Assembly: GCF_016698665.1 (NCBI RefSeq)
Contig: NZ_CP068046.1
Span: forward strand, 2,666,001 to 2,730,000
Length of the DNA stretch: 64,000 nt
From: Devosia rhizoryzae
GTDB lineage: Bacteria; Pseudomonadota; Alphaproteobacteria; Rhizobiales; Devosiaceae
Direction: 5' to 3'
The position numbers and the translations under genes are program-made. Positions within the stretch are counted from its first letter, which is position 1. Each line of letters begins with the position of its first letter. This document shows, one piece after another, positions 17,941 through 26,293 of this stretch. The notes below the pieces were generated by a model. It saw only the letters and a program-made list of their open reading frames with translations, did no database searches and was not told the DNA's origin.

Positions 17941-17971
17941 GACTAGGCGCCTTGTTGAAACAATGTCAACA
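17941..17971 (-). promoter_or_regulatory. Promoter and overlapping inverted repeat for the amino-sugar operon
   Basis: On the minus strand, TTGACA (17969-17964) and CTAGTC (17946-17941) are 17 bases apart, a sigma-70-like pair with a good -35 and a poor -10. The perfect inverted repeat TGTTGA-N7-TCAACA (17953-17971) overlaps the -35, as expected for a repressor operator. RpiR is the natural candidate (inference). Confidence 0.5.
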
Positions 17972-18229
17972 TAGATTAGCGCGGATGACAATACCAATTT
18001 AAGCCACTTTTTTGCCCTGCTCAAAGCGGCATCATACTGCTGAAAAACTGCGCTATCTCGCTTGTTTGCAGCCATAGTGGGTGTGGACAATGCAATCGAA
18101 AAAGCGCAGCATGTTGCAATTGGTATCCATCTGGCATCAACCTGATGATGACAGTGGAATGACCACTTTGAAAATATTCATCAGAAATGACGAACGTGCC
18201 GCAGGCGCGTTCGCATGTGGACCGAACCG
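17972..18229. other. Intergenic region between divergent units, no gene seen
   Basis: With the promoter just left of it, this forms a 360-base gap between the Gfo gene and the NTF2-like gene. It is visibly richer in A+T than its surroundings. I see no ORF with a ribosome-binding site and no terminator; it is most simply read as a divergent control region. Confidence 0.5.
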
Positions 18230-18724
18230 ATGAGCCTATCGACCAATCCCTTCCCCAACGATGCCGATCGCTCGGCGATCTGGACCATGCTGGTGCCGCG
18301 CGACATCAAGGCTTTCGTCAACGCCGACTGGTCGATGGTGGAAGGCGATTTCGTTGCCGATGACTTTATGGGCATCAACGGCAACAGGAAAGACAATCCT
18401 GACAGCTGGACGATCAGTTATCCGACATTGGCCGATTACCGCGACGAATGGATTCGCCAGGCACGCGAAGGCCAGTCCGTGGTCTATGCCGAAGACCAGG
18501 AGGCGGGCATTCACCGCGCCACCAGCCTCACCGAAATCGAGATCACCGGCGAGCGCGCCGTTGCGCACAAGAAGTTCGATGGCGCGATCAAGCTCGCCGA
18601 TGAGGGCGTCGACCGGCTCAACTGGCAAACGCTCTACTTCTGCCGCAAGGTCGATGGCCAGTGGAAGCTGACGGGGTTTGTTGGGTATCTGCCGTATCCG
18701 ATGGGCTCGCTGACGTCCCGCTAG
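18230..18724 (+). CDS. NTF2/SnoaL-like protein of unknown function
   Basis: About 164 residues with a SnoaL/NTF2-type layout: DIKAFVNADWSMVEGDFVADDFMG early, and a C-terminal strand pair LYFCRKVDGQWKLTGFVGYLPYP. Soluble, no signal. Starts at 18215 or 18230 are both in frame and neither has a clear Shine-Dalgarno; I favour MSLSTNPF. It is divergent from the amino-sugar operon and may share its control region, so a role in the same pathway is possible. No catalytic assignment can be made. Confidence 0.7.
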   Translation: MSLSTNPFPNDADRSAIWTMLVPRDIKAFVNADWSMVEGDFVADDFMGINGNRKDNPDSWTISYPTLADYRDEWIRQAREGQSVVYAEDQEAGIHRATSLTEIEITGERAVAHKKFDGAIKLADEGVDRLNWQTLYFCRKVDGQWKLTGFVGYLPYPMGSLTSR

Positions 18725-18726
18725 GG

Positions 18727-18750
18727 CAAATTGCTCCAGTGGAGCATTTG
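18727..18750. repeat. Short palindrome, 'GCTCCA-TGGAGC' family, copy 1
   Basis: CAAATTGCTCCAGTGGAGCATTTG lies three bases after the preceding stop codon. A close relative occurs at 61859-61883. It may act as a transcript-end hairpin. Confidence 0.6.
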
Positions 18751-18793
18751 AGGCGGCGAGGCCATGAGAGCTACGCTCGAATGGCGGGGCATT

Positions 18794-18921
18794 CCCCCTC
18801 ATCCGCCCTTTGGGCACCTTCTCCCGCGAGGGGAGAAGGGGGCACCGACTGCGGGACGACACCTGTTACCCTTCTCCCCTTGCGGGAGAAGGTGGCTCGC
18901 GTGAGCGAGACGGATGAGGGG
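18794..18921. repeat. 128-bp nested palindrome, 'CCCCTCATCCG' family
   Basis: Outer arms CCCCTCATCCG and CGGATGAGGGG; inner arms CACCTTCTCCCGCGAGG with GGAGAAGGG and CCCTTCTCCCC with GGGAGAAGGTGG. REP-like, between an NTF2-like gene and the MFS gene. Confidence 0.85.
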
Positions 18922-18944
18922 TAATCTTGAGGGGACAACCATCG

Positions 18945-20126
18945 ATGCTTTCACCGACCCGCCTCGTCATGCTGGTATTCTTTCTCCAGCCGATCGCCTT
19001 CGGCTCCTGGCTGCCGCGCATTCCTGAAGTTCAGGCGGCGCTGGGCCTTGGACCTGCCGCCCTGGCGCTGGCTTTATTGGGCCTGCCCTGTGGCACGCTT
19101 ATCACCCTGCCCTTTGCCGGCCCCTTAGTGGGCCGCATCGGCGCGCGCACCGCCATCATCGCTGGCTTTATCCTTTATTCGCTTGCGGTAGGCCTGCCGG
19201 TTCTGGCGCCCGATCCGATCCTCTTGTTTGTGGCGCTTATGCTGGCCGGATCGGCGATCTCCTTTGTCGAACTGGGCCTCAACGTCCAAGCCGATCTCGT
19301 CGAAAAAGCCAGCGGCAAGCTGATCATGAACACGGCACACGGCTGCTGGTCACTGGGGATCATGGCGGGCAGCCTGATCGGCTCGGGCTTTGCCGCCATT
19401 GACCTCGCGCCCGCGATCGCCGTGCCGCTGGTTGCGTTTCTGGTGCTGCCCCTGGCGCTGCTGACCGGCTATGCTTTGCCTAAACTCTCCGACGCGCCCC
19501 ATTCCGGGGAAGAAAAGCGTTCGGCCTGGTCGCTGCCCAGCCCCGCCCTCGTTGGAATCTGCCTCTTCGTTTTCGGCATCACCATGACCGAAGGCGCCAT
19601 GGCTGACTGGTCCGCAATTTTCCTCCGCGATGCGCTTGATGCGGAAGGCGGGTTCGTCGGTCTCGGCTATTCGGTCTTTGCCTTCATGGTTGCGGCCGGC
19701 CGCTTCGGCGGCGATACGCTGAAGCGCCGTTTGGGCGGCGTCGCCACCGCGCGGCTCTGCGGGGCGCTGGCCGTGGTCGGCGGCATTGTGCTTTACCTTG
19801 CGCCGAGCGTCGAAGTGGCGCTGCTGGGCTTTGGCATTATCGGCGTCGGTGTCTCGGTCGGCTTCCCCTTGGCCGTGACGGCGGCCGCCGGGCTGGGCGA
19901 TCGCGCCGCTTCCGCCAATGTCGCCGTTCTCTCCTTTGTGGCCCTAACCGGCTTTCTGATCGGGCCGCCGCTGATCGGCTTTATTGCCGAGCATAGCGGC
20001 ATCCGCTTCGGCATTGCCTGCGTCATCCCGGTTCTGCTGATCAGCCTGTTCCTTTCCGGGCGGCTCGCGCCCCGAGCCACCACTGCCCGTGCCGATCCCC
20101 AAGCCGAAGTTCCCGGAGTGCTCTAA
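18945..20126 (+). CDS. MFS transporter
   Basis: 393 residues with about 12 hydrophobic segments; the first helix is RLVMLVFFLQPIAFGSWLPRIPEVQ and the loop between helices 2 and 3 has LVGRIGARTAI, a variant of the MFS A-motif. The profile matches the small YbjJ-like MFS group. A TTG six codons upstream is rejected; AGGGGA lies before ATG 18945. The stop overlaps the ATG of the next gene by one base (TAATG), so it is co-translated with the M81 protein and may carry that enzyme's substrate or product. Confidence 0.88.
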   Translation: MLSPTRLVMLVFFLQPIAFGSWLPRIPEVQAALGLGPAALALALLGLPCGTLITLPFAGPLVGRIGARTAIIAGFILYSLAVGLPVLAPDPILLFVALMLAGSAISFVELGLNVQADLVEKASGKLIMNTAHGCWSLGIMAGSLIGSGFAAIDLAPAIAVPLVAFLVLPLALLTGYALPKLSDAPHSGEEKRSAWSLPSPALVGICLFVFGITMTEGAMADWSAIFLRDALDAEGGFVGLGYSVFAFMVAAGRFGGDTLKRRLGGVATARLCGALAVVGGIVLYLAPSVEVALLGFGIIGVGVSVGFPLAVTAAAGLGDRAASANVAVLSFVALTGFLIGPPLIGFIAEHSGIRFGIACVIPVLLISLFLSGRLAPRATTARADPQAEVPGVL

Positions 20127-21559
20127 TGCGCATCGCCGTTGCCGGACTGCATATCGAATGCAGCACCTATAATCCCGTGCTCAATCGCGAGGCCGATTTC
20201 CGCGTGCTGCGCGGTCCGGCCATGCTCAAGGATCAGTATTTCGATTTCCTGACGCACTTTCCGGCCGAGTTCATCACCGTGCTGCATGCCCGCGCCATTG
20301 CCGGCGGGCCGGTGGAACGCGGCATCTACGAGACCTGGAAGACAGAGATTTTGGCAGGGCTCAAGGCTGCCGGTGCTCTGGACGGCGTCTACCTGCCCAT
20401 GCATGGCGCCATGTTCGTCGAGGGCCTGTTCGATGCCGAGGGCGACTTTATCGCCGCCGTGCGCGAGACGATCGGCCCCGACGTGCTGATCTCGGCGAGC
20501 TACGATCTTCATGGCAATGTCAGCCAACGCATCGTCGACGCGCTCGACATGTTTTCGACCTATCGCACGGCGCCCCATATCGACGTGCAGGACACGATGC
20601 GCCGCTCGGTCACCATGCTGGTCCGCGCCTTGCGCTCGGGCGAAAAACCGCTTGTCGCCTGGGCCCCAGTTCCGGTGCTTCTGCCGGGCGAACGCACGTC
20701 GACCCAGGACGAGCCGGCGCGCTCCTTTTACACGCAGATCCACGAGATCGAAGAGCCGACCGGCATCTGGGACGCTTCCTTTCAGGTCGGCTATGTCTGG
20801 GCCGACGAGCCCCGCGCCACCGCCTGCGCCGTGGTCACCGGCACCGACCGCGCTGCCATGACGGCGGCAGCAACCAAGCTGGCGCAGGGATATTGGGACG
20901 TGCGCGAAAAATTCGTGTTCGGCATGGAGACCGGCTCGATCGAGGAGTGTGTCGACCAGGCGATCGCCAGCGCGACCCACCCGGTCGTGCTTGCCGAGTC
21001 CGGGGACAATCCCACCGGCGGCGGCGTTGGCGATCGTGCCGAGGTGCTAGCGGCGCTCATCGCCCGCGACGCACAGGGCGTGATCTTTGCCGGCATCACC
21101 GACAAAGCCGCCACCGATGCCGCCTATGCTGCAGGCGTCGGCGCGACGGTGTCGCTTCATATCGGCGCCAGCCTCGATCCTTCCAGCACAGCGGTGAATG
21201 CCGAAGCCGAAGTGGTGTTTTTGCTCGAAACCGCGGAGCCGCGGCTGCGCGAAGCAGTGGTGCGCATCGGCGGCATCGAGCTTGTGCTCACCGCCCGCCG
21301 GCGCCCCTTCCACAATATCGTCGATTTTACTCGGCTCGGCCTCGACCCGCATGGGGCCAGGATCATCGCGGTCAAGTCAGGCTATTTGTCGCCCGAACTC
21401 GGACCGATGGCCAATCCCGGCATCATGGCCCTGTCACCCGGCGTCGTCGACCAATTCGTCGAGCGCACCGAGCGCAAGCATACACCGCGGCCGAGCTTTC
21501 CGTTCGATCGCGACTTCGCCTTTACGCCAGTGGTGAAGTGGTCCGCCCGCGCCGGCTAG
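20126..21559 (+). CDS. M81-family metallopeptidase-like protein (MlrC type)
   Basis: 477 residues. The N-terminal MlrC domain starts MRIAVAGLHIECSTYNP and includes GVYLPMHGAMFVEGLFDAEGD, SASYDLHGNVS and TYRTAPHIDVQDTMRR; the C-terminal domain has ESGDNPTGGGVGD. The conserved His and Asp residues of these blocks are the expected metal ligands. The family is named after a microcystin-degradation gene, but most homologues act on unknown amide substrates. Translationally coupled to the MFS carrier. Convergent with cutC, the two reading frames overlapping by four bases. Confidence 0.88.
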   Translation: MRIAVAGLHIECSTYNPVLNREADFRVLRGPAMLKDQYFDFLTHFPAEFITVLHARAIAGGPVERGIYETWKTEILAGLKAAGALDGVYLPMHGAMFVEGLFDAEGDFIAAVRETIGPDVLISASYDLHGNVSQRIVDALDMFSTYRTAPHIDVQDTMRRSVTMLVRALRSGEKPLVAWAPVPVLLPGERTSTQDEPARSFYTQIHEIEEPTGIWDASFQVGYVWADEPRATACAVVTGTDRAAMTAAATKLAQGYWDVREKFVFGMETGSIEECVDQAIASATHPVVLAESGDNPTGGGVGDRAEVLAALIARDAQGVIFAGITDKAATDAAYAAGVGATVSLHIGASLDPSSTAVNAEAEVVFLLETAEPRLREAVVRIGGIELVLTARRRPFHNIVDFTRLGLDPHGARIIAVKSGYLSPELGPMANPGIMALSPGVVDQFVERTERKHTPRPSFPFDRDFAFTPVVKWSARAG

Positions 21560-22269
21560 CTTCTGGCGGCCTCGACCAGCGCGCGAACCATCGACACGCT
21601 GGTGCTGCGGCGGCCTGGGCTTGTGAATCCGAGCCGTGCTGCGGCGGCGCTTGCCGGTTCCGCCGCTTCGGCGCAAGCGCCGTGAAGCGCGGCCAGAGGG
21701 ACACGGGCAAGAATATCGGGCGCCGACGACCCGTTGATGCCGGAGCCGGCCATGATGGTGATCCGCCCGGCGGCGACGCGATGCGCCAGCGCGATGTAGT
21801 CGATGCCCTCGAGCGCCGTGTGCTTGCAGCCCGATGTCAGGATGGTGTCGAAGCCGAGGGCAATCGCCTGCTCCACTGCCTCCGCCATGTCCGGCACGAG
21901 GTCGATGGCTCGATGCAGCGTCGCCTTCAGCCCGGCGGCGGCTTGGCGCAGGTGACCCAGCATTTCCACATCGAGGCGGCCATCGGGCAGGCTTGCGCCC
22001 AGCACCACCCCTTCAAGGCGCACTGCCCGGACGGCGGCAATCTCGGCGACCATGGTGTCAATATCGGCCTGGCCGAAGACGAAGTCGCCGGGCCGCGGCC
22101 TGACCATGGCGCGCACCGGGACCGGAGCCTTTGCGGCCAGCGTCAGCAAGCCGGGGCTCGGCGTCAGTCCGCCCAGTTCGAGCACCGAGCAGAGTTCCAC
22201 CCGGCTGGCCCCACCCTCGATTGCAGCGGCAAGGCCTGCCGCATCGTCGACGCAGATTTCGACGATCAT
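21556..22269 (-). CDS. cutC: CutC-family protein
   Basis: 237 residues, a TIM barrel beginning MIVEICVDDAAGLAAAIEGGASRVELCS and continuing GGLTPSPGLL, VRAMVRPRPGDFVF, LHRAIDLV, ILTSGCKHTALEG and IMAGSGI, all CutC signatures. Originally linked to copper homeostasis, though this role is doubtful in many bacteria. The start ATG overlaps the stop of the ROK kinase gene (ATGA), so both are in one operon. A longer frame reading back into the ROK gene is a shadow. Confidence 0.92.
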   Translation of the reverse strand: MIVEICVDDAAGLAAAIEGGASRVELCSVLELGGLTPSPGLLTLAAKAPVPVRAMVRPRPGDFVFGQADIDTMVAEIAAVRAVRLEGVVLGASLPDGRLDVEMLGHLRQAAAGLKATLHRAIDLVPDMAEAVEQAIALGFDTILTSGCKHTALEGIDYIALAHRVAAGRITIMAGSGINGSSAPDILARVPLAALHGACAEAAEPASAAAARLGFTSPGRRSTSVSMVRALVEAARS

Positions 22270-23162
22270 GCGAGACCCTCCGAAAAGCCGAGGCTCGCGG
22301 CGCCGATCAGCCCGGCATCGACGGTCAGCCGCGCCGGCACGACCAGTGGCCGATCGATGCGGCGCAGGATGCGCGCCCGCACCGCCGCATCTAGCCGCGC
22401 GATCAGGGCGGGTGAATTGCCCATGCCGCCGCCGACCGGGATGATGTCGGGTCCGACGATATTGACCACCAGCGCCAAGGGCTGCGCCACCAGCTCGACA
22501 TAGAGATCTACCGTCTGTGCGGCCGCGCCGTCGCCGCTTTCCCAGGCCGCGACGATCGCCGTGCTGGCGAGATCGGTGCCATGCAGCAGCCGGTACAATC
22601 GCTCGATGCCGCGAGCGGCGCCGACCGTATCCAGGCAGCCGCTGAGGCCACAGCCACAGGCAAAGTGCGGCACGTCGAAAGGCGGCACGCTGGTCCTGGT
22701 GGCAACAATGGTTCCGTGCCCCCATTCGCCTGCCAGCCCACCGGCGCCGCGATGCAGCTTGCCATCAACCACGATGCCGCCGCCAACACCGGTGCCGAGA
22801 ATGGCCCCGAAGACGACGCGGTGCACCTGCCCCGCGCCGGCATAGGCCTCGGCAAGGACAAAGCAATCGGCGTCGTTGGCGACGAGCACCTGCCGGCCGA
22901 GCGCGGCTCCAAGCTCTGCCGCCAAAAACTTCCCGTCTACGCAGGGAATATTGGCGACCGTCGCCAATCCGCTTTCCGGGTCCACCACGCCGGTGATGGA
23001 AATCGCCAGCGGTCCCTCCGGCGCCAGTTCACCCAGCGCTTGCACAAGGGCGCCGAAATCGTCGCGGGGGGTTGGCACGCGGCCAATTGGAACGACTTGG
23101 TCCGGCCCCAATGCCCAGGCCGCCTTGATCGTTGTGCCGCCAATATCGAAGCAGGTGATCAT
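22266..23162 (-). CDS. ROK-family sugar kinase (GlcNAc kinase-like)
   Basis: 298 residues. The phosphate-binding loop is FDIGGTTIKAAW, the catalytic Asp lies in VLVANDADCFVLAE, the second glycine-rich loop is GAILGTGVGGGIV, the substrate motif is GEWGH and the zinc motif is CGCGLSGCLDT. The pattern is that of bacterial N-acetylglucosamine/N-acetylmannosamine or glucose ROK kinases. The nearby chitobiose-type operon makes GlcNAc a reasonable substrate (inference). Confidence 0.9.
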   Translation of the reverse strand: MITCFDIGGTTIKAAWALGPDQVVPIGRVPTPRDDFGALVQALGELAPEGPLAISITGVVDPESGLATVANIPCVDGKFLAAELGAALGRQVLVANDADCFVLAEAYAGAGQVHRVVFGAILGTGVGGGIVVDGKLHRGAGGLAGEWGHGTIVATRTSVPPFDVPHFACGCGLSGCLDTVGAARGIERLYRLLHGTDLASTAIVAAWESGDGAAAQTVDLYVELVAQPLALVVNIVGPDIIPVGGGMGNSPALIARLDAAVRARILRRIDRPLVVPARLTVDAGLIGAASLGFSEGLA

Positions 23163-23214
23163 GATCGGCTTCTACCTATCGCCATGGCAAAGCAAAAGTG
23201 GTCGCCTCCTGCCG

Positions 23215-24750
23215 TCAGGACTGCTGGAACCAGGGTTGTTGCCGGCCCAGGGTCATGTGCAAGCCCTTGAACTGAGAATATTCATCGAAGCCATAGCGGC
23301 CGAGTTCGCGGCCGGTGCCGCTCTTCTTGTAGCCGCCAATCGGCATTTCGGCCGTTCCGTCGATAACCGAGTTGACCCAGAACCGGCCCGCCTTGACGCG
23401 GCGCGTGGTCTGGATCGCCGTTTCGAGATCGCGCGACCAGACGCTGGCGGAAAGACCGAAGGGCGTGCCATTGGCCAGTGCGACAGCTTCTTCCGGCGTA
23501 TCGAAGCCGATGGTCGAGAGCACCGGCCCAAAGATTTCCTCCTGGGCAATCGCCATCTCGGGGGTCACCCGGTCGAACACGGTTGGCGCGATGAAGTTGC
23601 CCTGCTCCGCGGCAAGGCGTTCGCCGCCCAGCAGCAGTTCGGCGCCTTCATCCAATCCCTTGGCGATGTAGCTGGCGACCTTTTCAGCGTGCTGTTCGGT
23701 CACCATGGCGCCGAACTTGCCTTGCCCCAGCGGATCGCCGAACGGCAGGCGTTTCGAAATATCGAGAAGCCGATCGAGCAGCGCCGGGCGGATCGAATTG
23801 TGGACGATCAGCCGGCTACCCGAAATGCAGCACTGCCCCGCATTGTGATAAACGCCATAGGCAATGCCATCGGCGGCGGCCTCAAGGTCGGCATCGGCGA
23901 AGACGATCTGCGGCCCCTTACCACCAAGCTCGAGGCCAACGCGCTTGACCGTCGGCGCTGCCAGTGCTGCCAGATGGGTACCCACGCGGACCGAGCCGGT
24001 AAAGGACAACACGTCGACGCGCGGGTCTTCGGCCAGCATCTGCCCGGCGGCAGGACCGGTGCCCGTTATGACGTTGAAGACCCCTGGCGGCAGACCGGCT
24101 TCAAGCGCGATCTGTGCCAGGCGGATGGTCGTGCCCGATGTGTATTCGGAGGGTTTCGCCACGACAGTGCAGCCGGCACCCAGCGCCCACGGCACGCGCT
24201 CGGAGACAATGATGAAGGGGAAGTTCCACGGCGTGATAATGCCGACAACACCTGCCGGTTCACGCAGCACGAGGCCGAGCCGGTTGTCGCCGATGGCATT
24301 ATGGGTGTCGCCTTCGAGCCCACGCGCCATACCGGCGGCATAGGTCCAAAGATCGGCGCAATAGCCGATCTCGCCAGTGGCCTGGGCCAGGGGCTTGCCC
24401 GTTTCGAGGCATTCGATGAGGCCCAACTCTTCCTGATGCTGGAGAATGCCGGCCGCGACGCGATGAAGGATAGCCGAGCGTTCGGCGCCGCTCATGCGGG
24501 CCCACGGCCCCTCATCAAAGGCGCTTCGGGCGGCGGCAATGGCGCGATCGGCGTCTTCGGTCGAGCCTGCGGGCCAGGTGCCCACAACCTTGCCCCGATG
24601 TCCTGGGCTTTCGCGCGAGATGGTCTGGCCAGAAGCCGCATCGACGTCCCGGCCGTCGATTACCATGCGATAGAGGCGGGGTGCCGCAAGGCGCGGATCA
24701 TCGAGATTCGGCGGCAGGAAATTGTCCTGAAAGCGCAGCGCTGTGGTCAT
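23215..24750 (-). CDS. NAD(P)-dependent aldehyde dehydrogenase
   Basis: 511 residues, full ALDH superfamily length. Key parts: TPWNFPFIIVSERVPWALGAG, LSFTGSVRVGTHL, the catalytic Glu in ELGGKGPQIVFADADLE, and the catalytic Cys in NAGQCCISGSRL, then EEIFGPVLSTIGFD. Cytoplasmic. It lies downstream of the oxidase operon (104-base gap) and upstream of the ROK kinase (52-base gap) on the same strand. Substrate cannot be assigned. Confidence 0.92.
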   Translation of the reverse strand: MTTALRFQDNFLPPNLDDPRLAAPRLYRMVIDGRDVDAASGQTISRESPGHRGKVVGTWPAGSTEDADRAIAAARSAFDEGPWARMSGAERSAILHRVAAGILQHQEELGLIECLETGKPLAQATGEIGYCADLWTYAAGMARGLEGDTHNAIGDNRLGLVLREPAGVVGIITPWNFPFIIVSERVPWALGAGCTVVAKPSEYTSGTTIRLAQIALEAGLPPGVFNVITGTGPAAGQMLAEDPRVDVLSFTGSVRVGTHLAALAAPTVKRVGLELGGKGPQIVFADADLEAAADGIAYGVYHNAGQCCISGSRLIVHNSIRPALLDRLLDISKRLPFGDPLGQGKFGAMVTEQHAEKVASYIAKGLDEGAELLLGGERLAAEQGNFIAPTVFDRVTPEMAIAQEEIFGPVLSTIGFDTPEEAVALANGTPFGLSASVWSRDLETAIQTTRRVKAGRFWVNSVIDGTAEMPIGGYKKSGTGRELGRYGFDEYSQFKGLHMTLGRQQPWFQQS

Positions 24751-24854
24751 CGTGTCGGCAGGCTCAGACCCGCCCCTCCCTCTTATTCCCAGCGAGCTTT
24801 AAGATAGCGGGGCGATCCCGGTCGAGCACTTTATTGCGCGCAGAAGCGGAAAAA

Positions 24855-25889
24855 CTACTCGCCAAAATATTCGGCCACGGCGCGGAGCTCTTCCGGATCG
24901 AGGCGGTGCGGGCCTTCCTCAAGCTTGTCCTCCACCACTTCCGCCATGACCTTGGCGAAGCGCCCGCCGCGTTCGGCGCCGTGTTTCTGGAAGAGCTCGA
25001 GCTGGGTCACGAGATACTCCACCGGCTGTCCCCCAAGTTTGGGATAGCCCGGCCGCCCCTCGTCGCCATGGCAGGAGAGGCAGGCGGGCACGTCGCGCTC
25101 CGGCAGGCCTAGGGTCGCGATGCGTTCGCCGAGTTCCGAACCGCCGAGCGGCAGCTCGACGCCGCGGCCGAAATACGCGGCCAAGTCGGTGATCTCCCCG
25201 TCGGTCAGCTGCCGCGCGGCTGCCATCATCGTGCCGCTCTGGCGAGCGCCGTCGCGGAAGGCGTTGAGCGCGTCGGCCAGATATTGCGGGCTTTGGATAT
25301 CGAGCCGCGGGAAGGCGCCATCGCGGCCTTGCCCGTCCGATCCATGGCAGCTGGCGCAGGATCCGGGCTCGGCGCCACCATGGGCCAGATCGGCATAGGT
25401 CGGTGCATCCATGGCCGGCAGAAGCCGCAAAAACGCGACCATGGCCCAGATCTCATCGTCGCGCAAAGCCGTCGGCCAGCCGGGCATGGCCGTATGGCGG
25501 ATGCCGTATTTGACCGTGTGGAACAGCCGTGCATCCGGCCGCCAGGCGGTCAGCCGTGGCGGCTCGGGCGACAGGTCCTCGGCAAAGCGCGCCGGCGCCG
25601 CTTCGGGGCTGCCGTGGCAATTGGCGCAGACCAATTCATAATGCCCTGCCCCACGCGCCACCATGGCCGGATCCGCGAGATCGGGCACGGCTGTCAGGGC
25701 AGAGCGCAGGGCGATCGACTGCCGCGCCGATGTCTGGCGATACCAGTCCACCACCGCATTGCTGCCCGGCACGGCGCTGCTGTCGAGCACGCCGGTCAGG
25801 GGCAGCGCCAGGAGGAATGCCATGCCGCAGGCTGCGCCGATGGCCAAGGGTTTCACTCGAGCCAGAATCTCCCGCAAACGCCCGTTCAT
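24855..25889 (-). CDS. Membrane-anchored three-haem cytochrome c
   Basis: 344 residues with an N-terminal membrane anchor (about residues 13-33) and three CxxCH haem sites: CANCH (88-92), CASCH (178-182) and CLSCH (270-274). Likely distal Met ligands include RHTAMPGW (Met 134) and those after each haem. The pattern resembles tandem c4/c5-type domains that bring electrons to an oxidase. The ATG overlaps the stop of the previous gene (ATGA). The longer frame to 26057 has no family support. It is the last gene of the oxidase operon and likely its electron donor (inference). Confidence 0.9.
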   Translation of the reverse strand: MNGRLREILARVKPLAIGAACGMAFLLALPLTGVLDSSAVPGSNAVVDWYRQTSARQSIALRSALTAVPDLADPAMVARGAGHYELVCANCHGSPEAAPARFAEDLSPEPPRLTAWRPDARLFHTVKYGIRHTAMPGWPTALRDDEIWAMVAFLRLLPAMDAPTYADLAHGGAEPGSCASCHGSDGQGRDGAFPRLDIQSPQYLADALNAFRDGARQSGTMMAAARQLTDGEITDLAAYFGRGVELPLGGSELGERIATLGLPERDVPACLSCHGDEGRPGYPKLGGQPVEYLVTQLELFQKHGAERGGRFAKVMAEVVEDKLEEGPHRLDPEELRAVAEYFGE

Positions 25890-26293
25890 CGGCAGCTCGA
25901 AAGGTAGAGCATGGGGATGGTGACATAGATCACGGCCACCGCCGAAAGAACGCAAAGCATCAGCGCCACATGGCTCAGGAAGCGGTGCCGTTCCTCGGGC
26001 GTATCGTGCTCGTATTCGAAATCGTTGTCGGTGAGGCTCCTGCCCCGCACGCGCCAAAGCCGGAAGGTCGAGGCACCGATGCCAAGCAGCGCAAGTGCAG
26101 TCGCGCCCAGCACAAGAAGCCTTATGTCGCCGAGATCGGCATCGCGCCCCAGCTTCTGGCAGTAGATGGCGGCGCCGACATAGCAGACCAGAAAATGCGC
26201 GGCCCAGATGAAGGGCGCGATGATGACGCTCCAGAGATCGGTGCCCGATCCGGTTTCGCGTTCCACTTCCTTGACGGCACTATCCTTTGTCAT
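25886..26293 (-). CDS. 135-residue three-span membrane protein of the oxidase operon
   Basis: Starts MTKDSAVKEVERETGSGTDLW; three hydrophobic segments follow (SVIIAPFIWAAHFLVCYVGAA, LLVLGATALALLGIGAS and the C-terminal VALMLCVLSAVAVIYVTIPML). Overlaps both neighbours by ATGA, so it is strictly co-translated between the CtaD-CtaE fusion and the cytochrome c. I do not recognise a named family; it could be an assembly factor or a small structural subunit of the oxidase. A larger shadow frame to 26983 crosses the fusion gene. Confidence 0.85.
   Translation of the reverse strand: MTKDSAVKEVERETGSGTDLWSVIIAPFIWAAHFLVCYVGAAIYCQKLGRDADLGDIRLLVLGATALALLGIGASTFRLWRVRGRSLTDNDFEYEHDTPEERHRFLSHVALMLCVLSAVAVIYVTIPMLYLSSCR

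Noticed and set aside
20893-22503. 536-residue plus-strand open frame spanning two genes
   Set aside because: Arg-rich shadow of the M81, cutC and ROK genes.
22876-24807. 643-residue plus-strand open frame
   Set aside because: Opposite strand of the aldehyde dehydrogenase and ROK genes, whose motifs are complete.
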